Source: Okapia johnstoni
Taxonomy: Eukaryota; Chordata; Mammalia; Artiodactyla; Giraffidae
Direction of reading: 5' to 3'
Length of the DNA stretch: 64,000 nt
NCBI GenBank assembly: GCA_024291935.2
Contig: CM044307.1
Coordinates: forward strand, 93,129,461 to 93,193,460
In this document: one piece after another, positions 13,501 to 28,500 of the stretch
How positions within the stretch are numbered: position 1 is the first letter of the stretch
How the letters are laid out: every line of letters begins with the position of its first letter
Program-made: the position numbers and the translations under genes
Notes under the pieces: model-generated
The model's input: the letters and a program-made list of their open reading frames with translations, nothing else
Databases searched by the model: none
Told to the model about the DNA's origin: nothing

Positions 13501-16500
13501 TCCCAGGTGGCTCAGTGGTAAAGAATCCGCCTGCAAATGCAGGAGACACTGGAGATGCAGGTTTGATCTCTGGGTCAGGAAGACCTCTTAGAGGAAGAAA
13601 TGTCAACCCACTCCAGTATTCTTGCCTGGAAAACCCCATGGACTGAGGAGCCTGGTGGGCTCAATCCATAGGATGGCAGAGTCAGACACAACTGAGTGAC
13701 TGAACACACACATATGTTGGTATCACAGGACAAAAATATCCAGGACTACACTCCCTCTATATAATATTTTAGTTTCTGAATTCAAATCAGAAATGATACT
13801 TTCTCCTTTTATTTAGAAAAATGAGAGTCAAAATCTAGACCTTGGCATCATCGGTTTATTCTGTGTTTAGATTATCAGAGCTGCCCTGTAATGCAGTTTT
13901 GCTGAGTCAAATAAAGGCTTAATTTTTTTTAAGTTTATTTTTAATTTATTGATTGCTTTACAACATTGGTTTGATTTCTGTCACACAGCAACATGAATTA
14001 ACCACAGGTATACTTTTGTCCCCTCACTCTTGAATCTCCCTCCTTAATTTTTTAAGTTCTGTATGAACATCAGGGGACCTCAATTCAGGAAGCTAAGATC
14101 TAATGGTATATCTTAAGGTCATACTGGGCTGGTCTACAAACCAGAGCGTCCTCACCACCGCACACAGGGAGACAGACTAGTTCAGAGAGTCCCGCAGATA
14201 ACCACACACACCCCAGATTCACACACCACACACAGGCACACTAACCCACACCGCAGTGGTGCTGGCGTTCCTTACTCTGAATCCACAACTTTTCCCTCAG
14301 GAGTTTCCACCCTCCTCTGATTTAAAGCCTCTGAATGAACAAAAATTGGTTATTCCGCACAGATAGAACTTTCTTACCAGCTAGATGTTTTGGAGCTTGA
14401 GTTATAAGCAGTTATTTACAATGACTGTTTGACAACACTGTACCATGAGTACTTGATCAGTCAGTCTCCACCTCATCAGAAGGTATGTGTTTACAACATA
14501 TTGCATGATTTCCAATAGCCACATGTGTAATATATGCCTTCATCTTACTTACACTGAAGGTCCTCATCTGTCAAACAGAATACTGATTTCTGGTCTAGAA
14601 GGATGAGGGAAATAAATGTCTAAAAAAAGACAAATAAATATTGCAGACTTGAGTTGAACATCATAGTAAAGGATCCATCGGTTAATAATTACACACAGTT
14701 TGCTTAATGCCTTTTACCAAGGTGACTCAAGAGAAGGAGGAACATGAGATGACACTTTGCTCCTTTGATCTTCTCTTTTTTTTAATGAAAGTAAATCTGT
14801 ACTGGAGACCATTTTAAGCTTTTGATTCCAGTTGAACAAAATGACTTTCTAGGTTTTCATTGCCTAGAGATAAACAAGCCCACAAGAGCCCGGGAATGGG
14901 TCGGCTGCCTTTGTCAGGAGCTCTGTAATGACATCACTGTATCACTCCCTCTCTTGTTGCACAAGCCTCTTCCTGGAGGAAAGAAGCCACCAGAGCAGCA
15001 GAGTGCTGGAGCTGGGTTGTCTGTGTCAGGGCACAGGGTCTAGTGGCTGAATTGAAAAGTGAGATCATAGCAGAGGCCGATAGGAACTTTAAACAGCTGT
15101 GAGGCAGGCAGAAGATGGAAGGATAAGGGTGTGTAACCAAAAGCCACTCTCAGCTGAAAGAAGATCACAAACAGAACACACACCGAAGTGAACTCTTTGA
15201 GAAAGTGAGAACCATGGCTCTTTGTCCCCTGGAGCTGTGCGGTGCCTCTCTGATCAGGGTGTTCAGATCTCATTTCTTACCATCTAGCTGTTTACTGTTC
15301 ACCAGGTGGCTCTTGCACTTGGTGTCCAGTTCACAAAAACAATGGCGTTTGAAACCTTGTAAGTGTGTGTTCCCTGTGAGAAAGCCAAGGGTTAACTTTC
15401 AGGTGAGATGCTGTTACATCCAAACTGAGGCATGGAGATGGATGGTTGGTCCCCAGTGCACGCTGGATGGTATCGCTTGTTATGTGGTGTTTGTCCCGGG
15501 TCCCTTTGCCCAGCACACAACAGACCATGGAAGTGTTGGATGTTGGCAGTGTGTGCCGCTATGACGCTTTGTCTCATAGTTCTTGTAATACTTTGATACA
15601 AGCATTAAGATTGGACAGAAGAGCATTATAAACTTTAACCACCAGCCACACAGATACAATATTGAACCAACCAAAGGCATCCCTGTGAGCTGTACTTTAA
15701 AAGTTTTAAAGTTTTACTGTTTTAAAGTTTTACTATTATCCCAGATTCAAGATGTTTGTTAGTTGTTGTTGTTTTTAAAATTTATTTATTTTTTAATTGA
15801 AGGATAATTGCTTTACAGAATTTTGTTGGTGTTTTAATCGTATTTCTCCTGCTTCTCTCAAGCAGGAGAAAATAAAACAGTTTTGCATCAAATGGTCATT
15901 ACAAACATGCATTCCTTATCCATTGGCCATTCATCTACCATGCATACTTCAGCCTCCATGCTACATTCATAGCAATACAAGTAACAAAAGAGGTGACACC
16001 TGTCTCATCCAGGACACCTGGCAGGCTTCTGTTCAGCTACCTGTCTAGCTTTTCTTGGTCTACCGTCAACCCTTAGACCTCCACTTACACTTTTTAAAAA
16101 CTACTAATTTATTTGGCCCTGTGAGATCTTCGTTGTGGCAGTCGAACTCTTTGTTGCAGCATGTGGGATCTAGTTCCCTGACCAGAGATTGAACCCAGCG
16201 TCTCTGCACTGGAGCGTGGAGTCTTAGCCACTGGACCACCAGGGAAGTCCTACTCACCCTTTTTCTAATAGTTCCTTTTTCCTCTCTCTTGAATTCACTC
16301 TATTTTTCTCCACTTTATTATTTTCCTTGTTATTCATTCACTCTCGAAGAAGCACCCTGCACTTCCCAGGGGCTGGGAATGCATCACCCCTGTGCATTCC
16401 TGGCTTTGAAACTTCTGAAGTGAATTGTTAATTTTAGTTGCAGTGAAGAATTATCTGGAGAGTCTGAGAGCCTAGGCCGCACCCCAGACCAATTAAAATC

Positions 16501-19500
16501 AGAACCTCTGTAGGAGACCCAAACATCAGTGATTTCTAACCGGTTTAATGATATAGTTAAGTGCTTCTTAAATGAATATTGGGAAAAACAAGTGTCCTGA
16601 GATGATTTACAAATATCCTCCTGAACTCTTTTCAAACCTGAAATAATAACAAAGCCCGTATTTTACATTCCAGTAAAGAACCCGCCTGCCAATTCAGGTA
16701 GACAAAAGAGACATAGGTTCAGTCCTTGGGTCGGGAAGATCCCATGGAGGAGGATATGGCAACCTACTCCAGTATTCTTGCCTGGAGAATCTCATGGACA
16801 GAGGAGTCTGGCGAGCTGCAGTCCATAGGTTTGCACAGAGTCAGACGTGACTGAAGCGACTCAGCACTCGCACACATACAGTTACACACATAGCACACAG
16901 GAACTAATATGGGGCTTCCCAGGTGGCGCTAGTGGTAAAGAACCCTCTGGCCAATGCAGGAGACACAGGAGGCTCGGGTTCAATCTTCGGGTCAGGAAGA
17001 TCCCCTGGAGGAGGGCATGGCAACCCACTTCAGTATTCTTGCCTGGAGAATCCCACAGACAGAGGAGCCTGGAGGGCTACAGTCCATTGGGTCACAAGGA
17101 GTCGGACACGACTGAAGCAACTTAGCATGCACGCCCGCGTGAACTAATGTGAAATTAAAGTTAAGAGCCTTTTATTCACAAAGTTGGCTTGTTTGTGCTT
17201 AGTTGAAATAGCTCACATCTGCCTGTTTAGTTCTACTGACAGTCTGGAGTAGATAAAGTGAGGAGGCCACATGTGTTATTATCCTGCTATTCAAATGTAT
17301 CCATAGAACAGCAGCATCAGCACCTCCCATATAGACTTGGCTTCATTGAATTAACTTAAGAAACTTGATATGCATGGAAACTGGTAACCTTACTTCAAGG
17401 AAGAAACAAATTGTACTCATGTTTCAAGGGTTATGATTTTCACTGATTCCATTAAAACAACAAATAATTTGCCTTGTTCACAATGAAAACACATAGGTAC
17501 ATTTGTATTCTTTGAACTCTCTCCTGATGTTTACAAACTGTTCAGCTAAAGAATAAGAGGGCAAGTCCATGTACCCGAGCCTAGTAGTCCGGAGCCTGCC
17601 TCTGTACAATATGTACCTTGTACACTAGGTTTCTGGCATGGCAGTGACCGCCCAGACACCAGTTGGACTTCTTTGTAATGTAATCAAATATAACTTAATT
17701 TCCTTTCTGTTTTTGGAAAGGAATAGGAAATGTAATCAGAATTCACAATGAACTGGATTTCACCAAGAAATTATAGTTACTGGAGGACTAGGATCAGATT
17801 ACAGTGATTTGATGGAATCTCAAAACTTAACCCTCCCACATCCTCACATATATTGTTAAGAAATAGATCATTGAAAAAAAATAAAATCATTGCTTCATTG
17901 GCTGACAGTCATTAATGATATTCAAGCATCTCACTGTCATTAGTGGAAGTTCAGGGTGATCAAAGAGAATGACATGTCTGTCTGGCTAATACTGAATAAT
18001 ATTAAATGCTGTACTATTTAATATATGTTGATTTTCATGCCAACTCTGCAATAGCGAAACTAATTGTGGAAAATGCACAATCATAAAAATCATGAGCTGG
18101 TAAATAGAAAATGAAAGGAGAATTAGACATGTCTTTAGTATTGTCTCTACTCTCCAATTAGCTGATAATCATCTTTAGAGTACAGACATTATTTTAAGAC
18201 CTGACAAGAATATCTAACTCTTGCTGGAATATGAGCTGCCTGAGCATTTCACTGTGACAGCAGTTTAAGGACTATAGACACCCTCCTGGGCCCTGTGAAA
18301 CGTCAGTAACTTCCCCTTGACTCTTCAGAGTAATAATCCAAAAAGAGAGTCAGCAGGGAAGAGGAGGAGGTGAGGAAGAAGAGGCAGGGCTCACAGTGCT
18401 GAGCAGAAAGGCAGGCAAGCCTAGAACCAGCAGCAGTTCCCTCATCAACAGCCAGGAGCCTATTGGGTTTCAGCCTGAGGATAAAGGAAGTAAGAGAAGA
18501 CAGGGAGGCGCAAACAGATGAAAAGAAAGCAAAGGGAGGTAACCAAGAGGATAAGATTAAAAGATCAAAAGAGTTTAAAAAAAAAAAAAAAACGATTTTA
18601 GTATTAGTAACATTATTCCTTCCACTAAAATAGTGTCCACAAAGAGAAATTTTAAGCTTACATAATTAAAATCCACCATGGTCTTGGTTTCGTTTTTCAC
18701 GAAAAGGCCAATACATTAGATCTATCTTGGGATGGAGGAGCACTGAGAAGTTCTAGAGACTAAGACCTTTGTCTGTTGAGCTATTTGGAGATCATTTCAC
18801 ACATCACATGCAAACCAGCACCCAGTAAATTGTTCTGAGGAGAAAGGGTTTTGCCTTGTCCCCCTCCTCCCATTTAAACATTAGGAGAGGGGACTGCCCT
18901 GGTGGTCCAGTGATTCAGACCTCACGCTTTCAAGGCAAGCGTGCAGGTTCAAGCCCTGGTTGGGGGAACTAGGATCCCGCATGCCACGAGGTCAAGAAAA
19001 AAAAACATTAGGAGAAAATTATTTTCAAAGGCAAAGCCTTTTTCCACAGAAAGAGAGAGCTCAAATTGGAGCCTCAGAATAGATGAAATAGGCCTCAGAA
19101 TCAGATGAAAAACAAAAACAAAATGTGAGTATGTTAAGCAGGACGCAAGGTGTGAAATACTATGATAACTGCTATTACAGGTTATCTACTAGTTCTATAA
19201 GTCACAGATTTGATGATCATATCAGATAGGTAAATAACTAAAGGAGAACATAGATGTTATGTAATAAGAAGTAAAATCAGCTCTTTCATCTCATGGGGTA
19301 GCATAAACTTTAGCTTTGAAAAGTAGGTTGGACTAGCGAGAAGCTAAAAGGATGCTGACTCTGGGAAGGCACGTTGTGAACGGGGCAAAGTTTCCCCTTT
19401 TTCTGGAATTATGGGGGCTGGATGAACTGTGAAAAGGCACATAAGGAAGCAATCAAGTTTAGGAACAAGACAAGGATAGAATTAGAAATGCCCAAAAGCC

Positions 19501-22500
19501 GTTCATATTTATCCAAATTCTTACCTGCATCATCTCACTTCATCCTAAAATCAACCTCATGAGGTGGGAGCTGAGGTTACCCCTTCCTTAGCGATGAGGG
19601 AGGAGAAAGCTCAGAGGTGTTAATGAACCTCCTGAAGGTCATTTGTCTTTCAATGGAGTCAGGCTAGAGGGGAGTCTGGGGTAAGGACTCTGGCCTTTCT
19701 GGCTCCAAAGTCTTCCTATTTTATCACCGTTCTGTCATGCCTTCCTGAGAGCATCCACTGCAGAGGTGGGCACACGACAAAATGTGCTAACAGTAGGGAA
19801 AGGAGCCTGATGGAAACACATAGTCGCTCTAGGCATGTGGTTGTGGAGGTTCAGGACAGAAATCAATAAATTGACGAAGGGAAGAGAGCAATATTGATTT
19901 ATGTGTGGGCCAGTCAGAACTTTTTTAGTATTTTCCTGTGCATTTGGTTGTCCGTTCCCTCATTACCTGGGAGGTGGAACTTGTCTCCACTTTCCTGATT
20001 AAGGAAACCATAGGTGAGAAATGGAAACGTGCCCTTACTGCAAAGGGAAAAGTTGATTAGACAAAGACAAGAGGGAAGAACTTTCCAGACAAAGGGACCC
20101 ACGTGTGCAAAACTTTGTAGTGAGGGTGTGCGGAGAGGGGAACTGGTACATTGAGGATCAGAGATAAGATTAGCATGGCTGAAGCTGAAAGAGCAAGGCA
20201 GAAGTGCAAGAGGAGCCTGGTGAGGCAGGTGGGGTCCAGACCCCTTGAAAGCACATTGGGACATGTTGTGGACTTTAGAGTTTATTACAAAAGCAATGAG
20301 AATCCACTGGAAGATTCTGAGCCAGAAAGGGCATGATTGGATCTGTGTTAATGAAATAGTCTAAGAGAGAAAGAGAGAGAACTTTGTCAGGATGGGGGCA
20401 GTAAAGATGGAGAAAGGGAAATGGATTTGAGAAATACTTAGATAGATAACATTACCAATATTTGGTAATGAATTGACTATGAGGAATGAAGGAGAAAGAA
20501 GTGTGGAAGATGTTTCCTAACTTTCTGATTTCTATAATCACGTGCTTAATGAAGCTTATCACTGAGATAAGAAATGCTAGTAGAGGACTACATTTGAGGA
20601 GATGAGTTTGGTCTTGAGCATTTTCAAGACCAGATGTCTTATCTGAAGAGGAACAACTCAGTAGAGATGTCACATAGGCAGTTTGAAATCCAGACCAGGA
20701 TCTCAAAGAAAAGTGAAATTTAAGTTAGGTCTTTCTACCATGCATTTCCTGTTATCTAATGCTTTATTGTAGTGATTTGATTGACTACTCTCCAGAAAAT
20801 ATGCTCCGTAAAGATTGTAACATGTCTGCCTGGTTTATTGCTAGATCTCCAGCACCACATACTGTACCTGCAAAGGAAGTACCCACGGGATACTTGTTGA
20901 ACTGAGCCAACACCTCAAACTCTTAAGTGATGTTCTAAACAGCTGCTCAGGCTCAGCTCACTGCCCCGCTTTGACTGTGGCCTGCATTCACTGACCCCTG
21001 GCTCTCAATCCATATCTCTATACTCTGGTTTTCCTACTGCCCTTCCTGAGCTGTACATCCCAGTGTTTCCTTGAAGAGTTTAGAAGTTGATCTACAAGAT
21101 TTAGCTTTCCCATTGTTTTAACCCCACTGCAAGAGCTCCCCACTTCAAGAGTAGGGCTCAGAGAAAGTAATAAGATCCAGTCTCAGGTTGGTGAGATTTG
21201 GATAGCCTTGTTCCTGAAGTCAAGGCTCAGAAGCACTGTGGGGGCTTCCCTGGTGGCTCAGTGGTGAAGAATCCACCTGCCAAGGCAGGAGGCATGAGTT
21301 CAGTCCCTGGTCTGGGAAGATCCCACATGCCGCGGAGCAGCTAAGCCCGTGCTCCGCACCTACTGAGCCTGTGCTCTTGAGCCCAGGAGCTGCAAGCATT
21401 GAGCCCACATGCTGAAACTCCTGAAGCCCACATGCCCTAGAGCCCCTGCTCCACAACGGGAGAGGCACCGCAACTAGAGAGTGGCCCCACCCTCCTCAAC
21501 CAGAGAGAAGCCCACACAGCGATGAAGACCCAGCAGAGCCAAAAATAAATAAGGACGGAACTGAGAAAGGAACTTGAATGGGACACAGAAATAAGAGAAA
21601 AGTTGGGCTAGATAAGGTGGATAAGCTTTGACTATCAGAATGAGAAACTGGGATTTGAAAGGAATGGCAATGTGGAAGAACTGTGGATTCCTAAATGGCG
21701 TGACATAGAGTCCAGTTTTAGGGAGACTCATCTGGCAGCAGCCTTCAGGATTAATTAAAGAGATAAGAGATCAAAGGCAAAAGGACCAGCTAGAGGCTAT
21801 TGCAGTAATGCAGGTGTGAAGAGATAAGACACTTTACTAGGCAGTGGAAGTGGACAATCTTGGAGATGAAGATGAATGGAGAAACCTTGGAGAATGATTG
21901 TCTGGAAAGCAATGGGAGATATAAAGATGACCCCAGGTTTCAAACTCTGGTGATGGCTGGGAGACTAACGGTACCCCTGACAAAAAGGAGGTCTTTGTTT
22001 TCTATGGAGAAAAATGAAACTAAACAAGTTAATGCTCGTGGTACTTTTGTTCTGGGTCGTCTTCCTGTTAAAAAATTCACAGCAGTGCAGTGGTAACTTC
22101 TGAGAAACTGAGCAGCTTCATGTAAATTGACTTTAAAATATGTTTCTCATTGGAATCTGGTACTTCCCAATGATACCAGAGAGACAGAAGTTTGATTCTG
22201 TTAGACACTTAATCCGGTGTGAGATCACTTGTCTCATTCACTTTAGAGACAAGTCAGCTGACTAGTCTCTAAATTATTATACCTCCATAAACCTGTACAC
22301 CTTCTCTCTCCCCAAGTTGCAGAGATGGAAAAAACCTTTTTACCTTTTCAGAGGTAAGTCTAGGGCAATAATTTTTCTTCCTGGTTTACATTAAGTTTAT
22401 CAGTAAATAAGATGGAGAGTAGAAAGATAGAAGCAGAAATTCTGGTGTAAGCAATCATGGTGTTCATATGAGTTCATATGCTTAGTATCTTCCTAGAGGA

Positions 22501-25500
22501 GGCAATGGCACCCCACTCCAGTACTCTTGCCTGGAAAATCCCATGGATGGAGGAGCCTGGTAGGCTACAGTCCATGGGGTCACAAAGAGTCGGACACGAC
22601 TGAGCGACTTCACTTTCACTTTTCACTTTCATGCATTGGAGAAGGAAATGGCAACCCACTCCAGTGTTCCTGCCTGGAGAATCCCAAGGACAGGGGAGCC
22701 TGGTGGGCTGCCATCTATGGGGTCGCACAGAGTCGGACATGACTGAAGTGACTTAGCAGCAGTAGCAGCACTATCTTCCTAGGTTATAGATGGTAAATTT
22801 CATTAGAAAGTTGAATTACACATTGTCATCACTTCATAAATATTAAAAGATAATAACAAAAAGTGACTCATTTGATTATGAAGAATTCATATAAATCAAC
22901 ACAATCTATAAGAGTTCATGTGGATAAAATTTTATCTTGATAGTGTTATTATCAAAATGATCTGGCAAATTCAATTCCAATGACCGACTTGTTCCAATGC
23001 AATAAAATTTCTTTTTTTTTTTTAATTAGTTTATTTTTTATTTTTTAACTTTACAATATTGTATTTGTTTTGCCATACATTGACATGAATCCACCATGGG
23101 TGTACATGTTTTCCCCTTCCAGACCCCCCTTCCACCTCCCTCCCCATTCCTCCGGGTCATCCCGGTGTACCAGCCCCGAGCACCCTGTATTATGCATTGA
23201 ACCTGGACTGGTGATTCATTTCACATATGATAATTTACATGCTTCCATGCCATTCTCCCATATCATCCTGCCCTCGCCCTCTCTCATAGAGTCCATAATA
23301 CTGTTCTATTTATCTGTGTCTCTTTTGATGTCTCGCATACAGGGTTATCTTTACCGATTGACTAAATGCCATATATATGTGTTAGTATACTGTATTGGTG
23401 TTTTTCTTTCTGGCTTCCTTCACTCTGTATAATAGGCTCCAGTTTCATCCACCTCATTAGAACTGATTCGAATGTATTCTTTTTAATGGCTGAGTAATAT
23501 TCCATTGTGTATATATACCACAACTTCCTTATCCATTCATCTGCTGATGGGCATCTAGGCTGCTGCAATAAAATTTCTAAGCAGTAAAATTTCACCATAA
23601 CAAAGACTTGAGGGACTTAGTCAAATTGTATCATATACAAGCTTAGAACTACACGCTTTTCATTTAGTAGCAAAAGTAAGATAATCATTGAAACTGCTCT
23701 CATTTCTTTTATAAATGAACTAAATCACTGTGCTGGTTTGACTCCCAGGAATTGTTCAAAGTGGTCTCCTCACAAAATGTACAAGAGAGTTGATCATTTC
23801 TTTAAAAGAAGAGAAGTGCTTGTCCAACTATAAAACAGCTATGTCAAATGCTGTGCTTCATAGGTCCATTTATTGGAAGAGTCCCCATAAGCTGTATTAA
23901 ACCTGCAGCTGCGACATTCTTCACACCTTTGCCTTTTTTTCCCTCAAGTCATCCATGTTAATAATTGACAATATTACAGTCATCTCAGATGAGAATGAGC
24001 CAAGATCAATGGCTTATCTTTTGACTAACGCTTTCTTCCTTATAGTTAATGGCTTATCAAAGATATTCTCAAACAAAGATATAAGTTTGTGTTATACACT
24101 GGACAAGGTAGCATATACAAGATACATGTAAAGGTCTATTTTCTAGAGAAACAATAGCTGGAGTGACCTCATCAATTCACTAATCCCTACCATAATGCCA
24201 TCTATAAAGCAAAAATTCCTTTCAAGAATGTGGAACAGATTAACATAATGTTCCTTTTAAAAGAGAAAAATTGCAAAATTAAGCTATTTTGTATGGAAAC
24301 AATAGGGAAGAACTTCAGAGAGAAGGTAAGAAAATAATTTTTTTTTTTTTTGCTTTTTCCTGACATTAAAAATTGATTTTTTTTTTTTTTTTTTTTTTGC
24401 CCATTACCTTTCAGTTCTTCCTCCCATAGGATACATTGATATTGCAGAAGTGTATTCACAATGAACATGCAGATGTGTTTTATCTTTCATTTATATAATA
24501 CTGGCTAACGTTCATCCCTGCACAGTTCCATCTGCCCAGCTGCCTGGAACACTGAGCCACCATAGCTTCCTTGTCTTCCTTTCTGGTCCCATCTACCAAG
24601 TCAGCCTGTTTGGTCAGGTTACTCATTTAATCAATGTCCTTCACCCCAGGCCTTCCTCCACCTTTCCCACTCCTTTCTGGCACTCATCCTTTCTCAGTCC
24701 GTTGGCTATGACCACCTCGGTCACTTCCTGTCCCCCAGCGCCTCCTGCTCTCAGCTGTCAGAGTGACCTCCCCCAGCACAGCCATTACTAGGGCGTCTAG
24801 TCTGGCAGCACGACATACCTGCCCCAGAGGAATGTTTTTACTCAGATCTTAAAGAATGCTTGTGGGGGTGTGGGCAAGACATTTCTCACAGGGAAGTAAC
24901 CCAGAAACTTCCTGGGATCAAGTTATCAAGACTCCGAATGCTTACCTTGGATATTCAAAGTTATTGAAGCCCATAGGGCTGAAGTGGATGGTGCTGGGCA
25001 GGTGCCAGTGATGAGAAGACGTGACCCAGGTCCCTGAGGAACAGCCCCCTCCAGGGCCCAGCAGTTTGTCCAATGACATCCCTTTAGGCAGTTGTGGAGC
25101 CCCCGCCCTCCAGTCCTCCCCCCAGAGAAGAAGCTGTTTCAACATACACCCAAAAGTCATGACAAATCCATTTCTCTTCAGGTGTGGTCCTCTAAGTAAC
25201 ACTGCAAAGGCTCATACTTAATAAACATTGTGTTCTTGCATCAGATGATATCTTCTTTTTCCTCAGCCATTTTAGCCTGTGAGGCCTTTTTGGACCTTTG
25301 CTAGAGTAACACAAAAGATGTGTGCATCTCCTTTTCTCTGTGAGGGAAGCCTTCCCATAACCCCAATCAAAACATGCGCTTTCAGGATGCACAGTGAGTA
25401 GAAACTCAGTCGTCCTGCCAGTTCACATGACAAGAGAAGGCAATCTATGATAGAGATATTTGACATTACAGATGATTAAGGCCTTCAGAAAAAGCATAAA

Positions 25501-28500
25501 AGAAACTCTGGGAGAGAGGGGAATGACACCGCTTCCTAAATGTGAAACTTTTTCTCACATAAAAAGCCTATCATTTGTAAAGTGCTTTGCCACTTACAAA
25601 ATCCTTTCACATATGTTTTTCTCATTTAATTCCCATAGTAATTTTGTGACCTGTTGTGATCCTGCTTTACAGATATGGAAATTGACCCTCAGAGAAATTA
25701 ATCAGGATGCTCCCTGATCTTGGAATTAATAAGTGACAATCTTGACTTAAATCTGTGTCTTATTTCTCCAGTGCACATTCCAGTTTCCCATACATTCATT
25801 ATGTAGGTGGTTCCATGTGACATAAGAAGTAGAGTAAAATGTTATTTTATCTATCATTTTCTGTAAGTTATAGGAACAAATGGCGTGTACAATGAGTGTC
25901 ATTTCCCATATAGTCATTACTTTTCTTTTTTGTTTATTTATTTTTTAATTGAAGGATAATTGCTTTACAGAATTTTGCTGTTTTCTGTCAAACGTCAACA
26001 TGAATCAGCCATAGGTATACATATATTCCCTCCCTCTTGAACCTCCCTCCCACCTCCCTCCCCATTCCACCCCTCTAGGTTGATGCAGAGCCCCTGTTTG
26101 AGTTTCCTGAGACATAAGGCAAATTCCTGTTGGCTATCTATTTACGTATGGTAATGTAAGTTTCCATGTTGCTCTGTCCATGCATCTCATACTGCATTTC
26201 AAGATCATAATTAAGAGGTTTGTTTGTCAGAAAGAAGGTGGGGCCATGTTAAAGTGTTTTATTTTGCTACACCTAACTGCTTGCGGGCTTTATGCTGCTT
26301 CTGCCACATTATCAATGGATATTTCAATGCCAAGATCATTGCTAGAAACTTTCTCTGACAATGTGCCATCTACCACATGTCATCACTTCTGCTTTGCCTT
26401 CAGAGTGAAGATGTACTATTCAGTAATGTAACAGGAACAAAACTATTTGCCCTGATGATACTGAAGGCTGAAAAGTAAGGGTGACTTCTGTTAAGTCTGT
26501 TTGCAGGCACCACTTCATTATTTCTGTTACAAGGGATGAAAGAGTAGTCTGCATGTCTCAGAACTGAAATTTACTGACAGGTGGTGCTCATTTTAACCAA
26601 TTTTTTTTTTCTTTTCATTTCAACCAATTTTTGACTAAGGGAAAATTTACTTCATTTTTTCTGACTGGTTTCCATGTCAAAACACAAAAACACAAACTGT
26701 TGACCTACTTCAAGCAGTAATAATGTAAAATCATCAAGGGGCTTTATAGTTTACAAAGTCTTGTTGTATTATTTTCTTTAATCACAAAGCCACTATTAGG
26801 TAGGGGGTTACCCTCAGTTTATAGATGTGAAAGCTGAGGTCTGTTGACTTTGTCATGGTCATATAGCTGTTATTTGACTTGGACTCGAAATTTCTCATTC
26901 CCAAATCTCTTCACTTTTCCACAGATTCTGAGATGACTGAACACACACACACACACACACACACACACATTCCTTGTGACTTGCAGGAAATAGGAATGAT
27001 GACAAAGAAACCCTTAAAAGGTGGAGTTATACGCATAGTTATTTTTGTTGCTCCTGACATTCCTACATGTGTTTCTGTGTCCTGTGTAGTGGTGTCTTCC
27101 TCAAACTCTAGCACTTCAGTATTGCATTTTTCAAGCATGTGAATGGACAATGTCCAGCTGCCCCTAAAGACCAGGGTGACACAGCATGAGCTCTTTGTTT
27201 ACTCACTGAATAGGCACAGCTTGTGCCCTGCCAGCTGCTTTGTCCACAGTCTTAACCTTGTTCTGTAGGAACCACCTGTGCAAGTGGCTGAAGAATGAAT
27301 TCCACACTCCAATTTTTCTTGAGATCTTCTGTTAAGATTAAATCGGATAATACCTCTGAGCATGAATAATATACCACTCTCTGAAATAGATTTTGACCAC
27401 TGTAGCCAGGTGGACATGGACCTCAAAACACTACAATGAGAAGGAGTATATTTATGGGGAGCTTCTTAGATGAAGTAACTGCTGAGACAGAGAAACATTT
27501 AGTCCTGCACTCAGGATGTCAAGTAACGGGTCTGAGTGTGTTAGAATTTGGAATGTGAACAATTACCTGGTCCTACTCATTTCATTTCAGATAGTTCATA
27601 AGCTCTAAGATTATGGGGTGAAAACCCAATTACATCCTTTTTACTGGGGGGAGAAATGATTCATAAAAGACATCTGTCCAGAGAAATGGGCTTTTTAACT
27701 TTGGGAACTTATGCCAGAATCACTTGAGATCCTGCAGAAACTTTGGTAGTAACTTAAATATCAAAAAAGACAAGCCAGACAATGCAGAGAGAGCCTTTTC
27801 TGTACATGCTCCCCCTTTGCACTGAACTTGAAGGTCAGTCCTTTTCAGGACTTAGAAGCCACTTGCAGTTTCACCACATAAGCCACTGGCAATCATCAGA
27901 CAATATGTCAACAAAAACTCGGAAATTCATAGTATTTAAATAAAGTCTCCTGCTTTAATCAGGGCAGTCATTAAGGAGAGTTTACATATGTGCTTTACTC
28001 CTAGTCAAACAAAAACAAGCACCTCCTCATGCCCTGATGAAACTGTACCTTATTTGAACATGAGCCGAGCATGTTGTTGCTGGATTGAGGGAAAGGGACC
28101 ACGTTGGGTTTGCCTGAACGTTTCCTGTTCTGCTTGCAGACAGAACCTTGAGATATCTGGAAGCTGCAAGTCTGCTGCCTACAGTGATAGTTATTCTCCT
28201 GGAAATTTGATTGTGAGTGGACTGTGGCATCGGACTCGTTTGTTCCAAGTGACCTTATCTCAGCATCAAAACTTGACCTAGAGGGGTGGGTTGGGGGAGG
28301 GGAGGGGGGCTCAGGAAGGAGGTACTATAGGTATAATTATGGCTGATTTGCATTGTTGTATGGCAGAAACCAACACAACATTGGAAAGCAATTTTCCTCC
28401 AATTAAAAAATTAAATTTAATTTAAAAGCTTGGCTCGGGGCCTTGACGGCATGCCTCCCCATTCAGTCGGGAGAAGCAGGGGCCAGAGCATGACTGGAAT

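Noticed and set aside
26911..27150. Minus-strand 79-codon frame with VCVCVC
   Set aside because: It is an artefact of the CA microsatellite.
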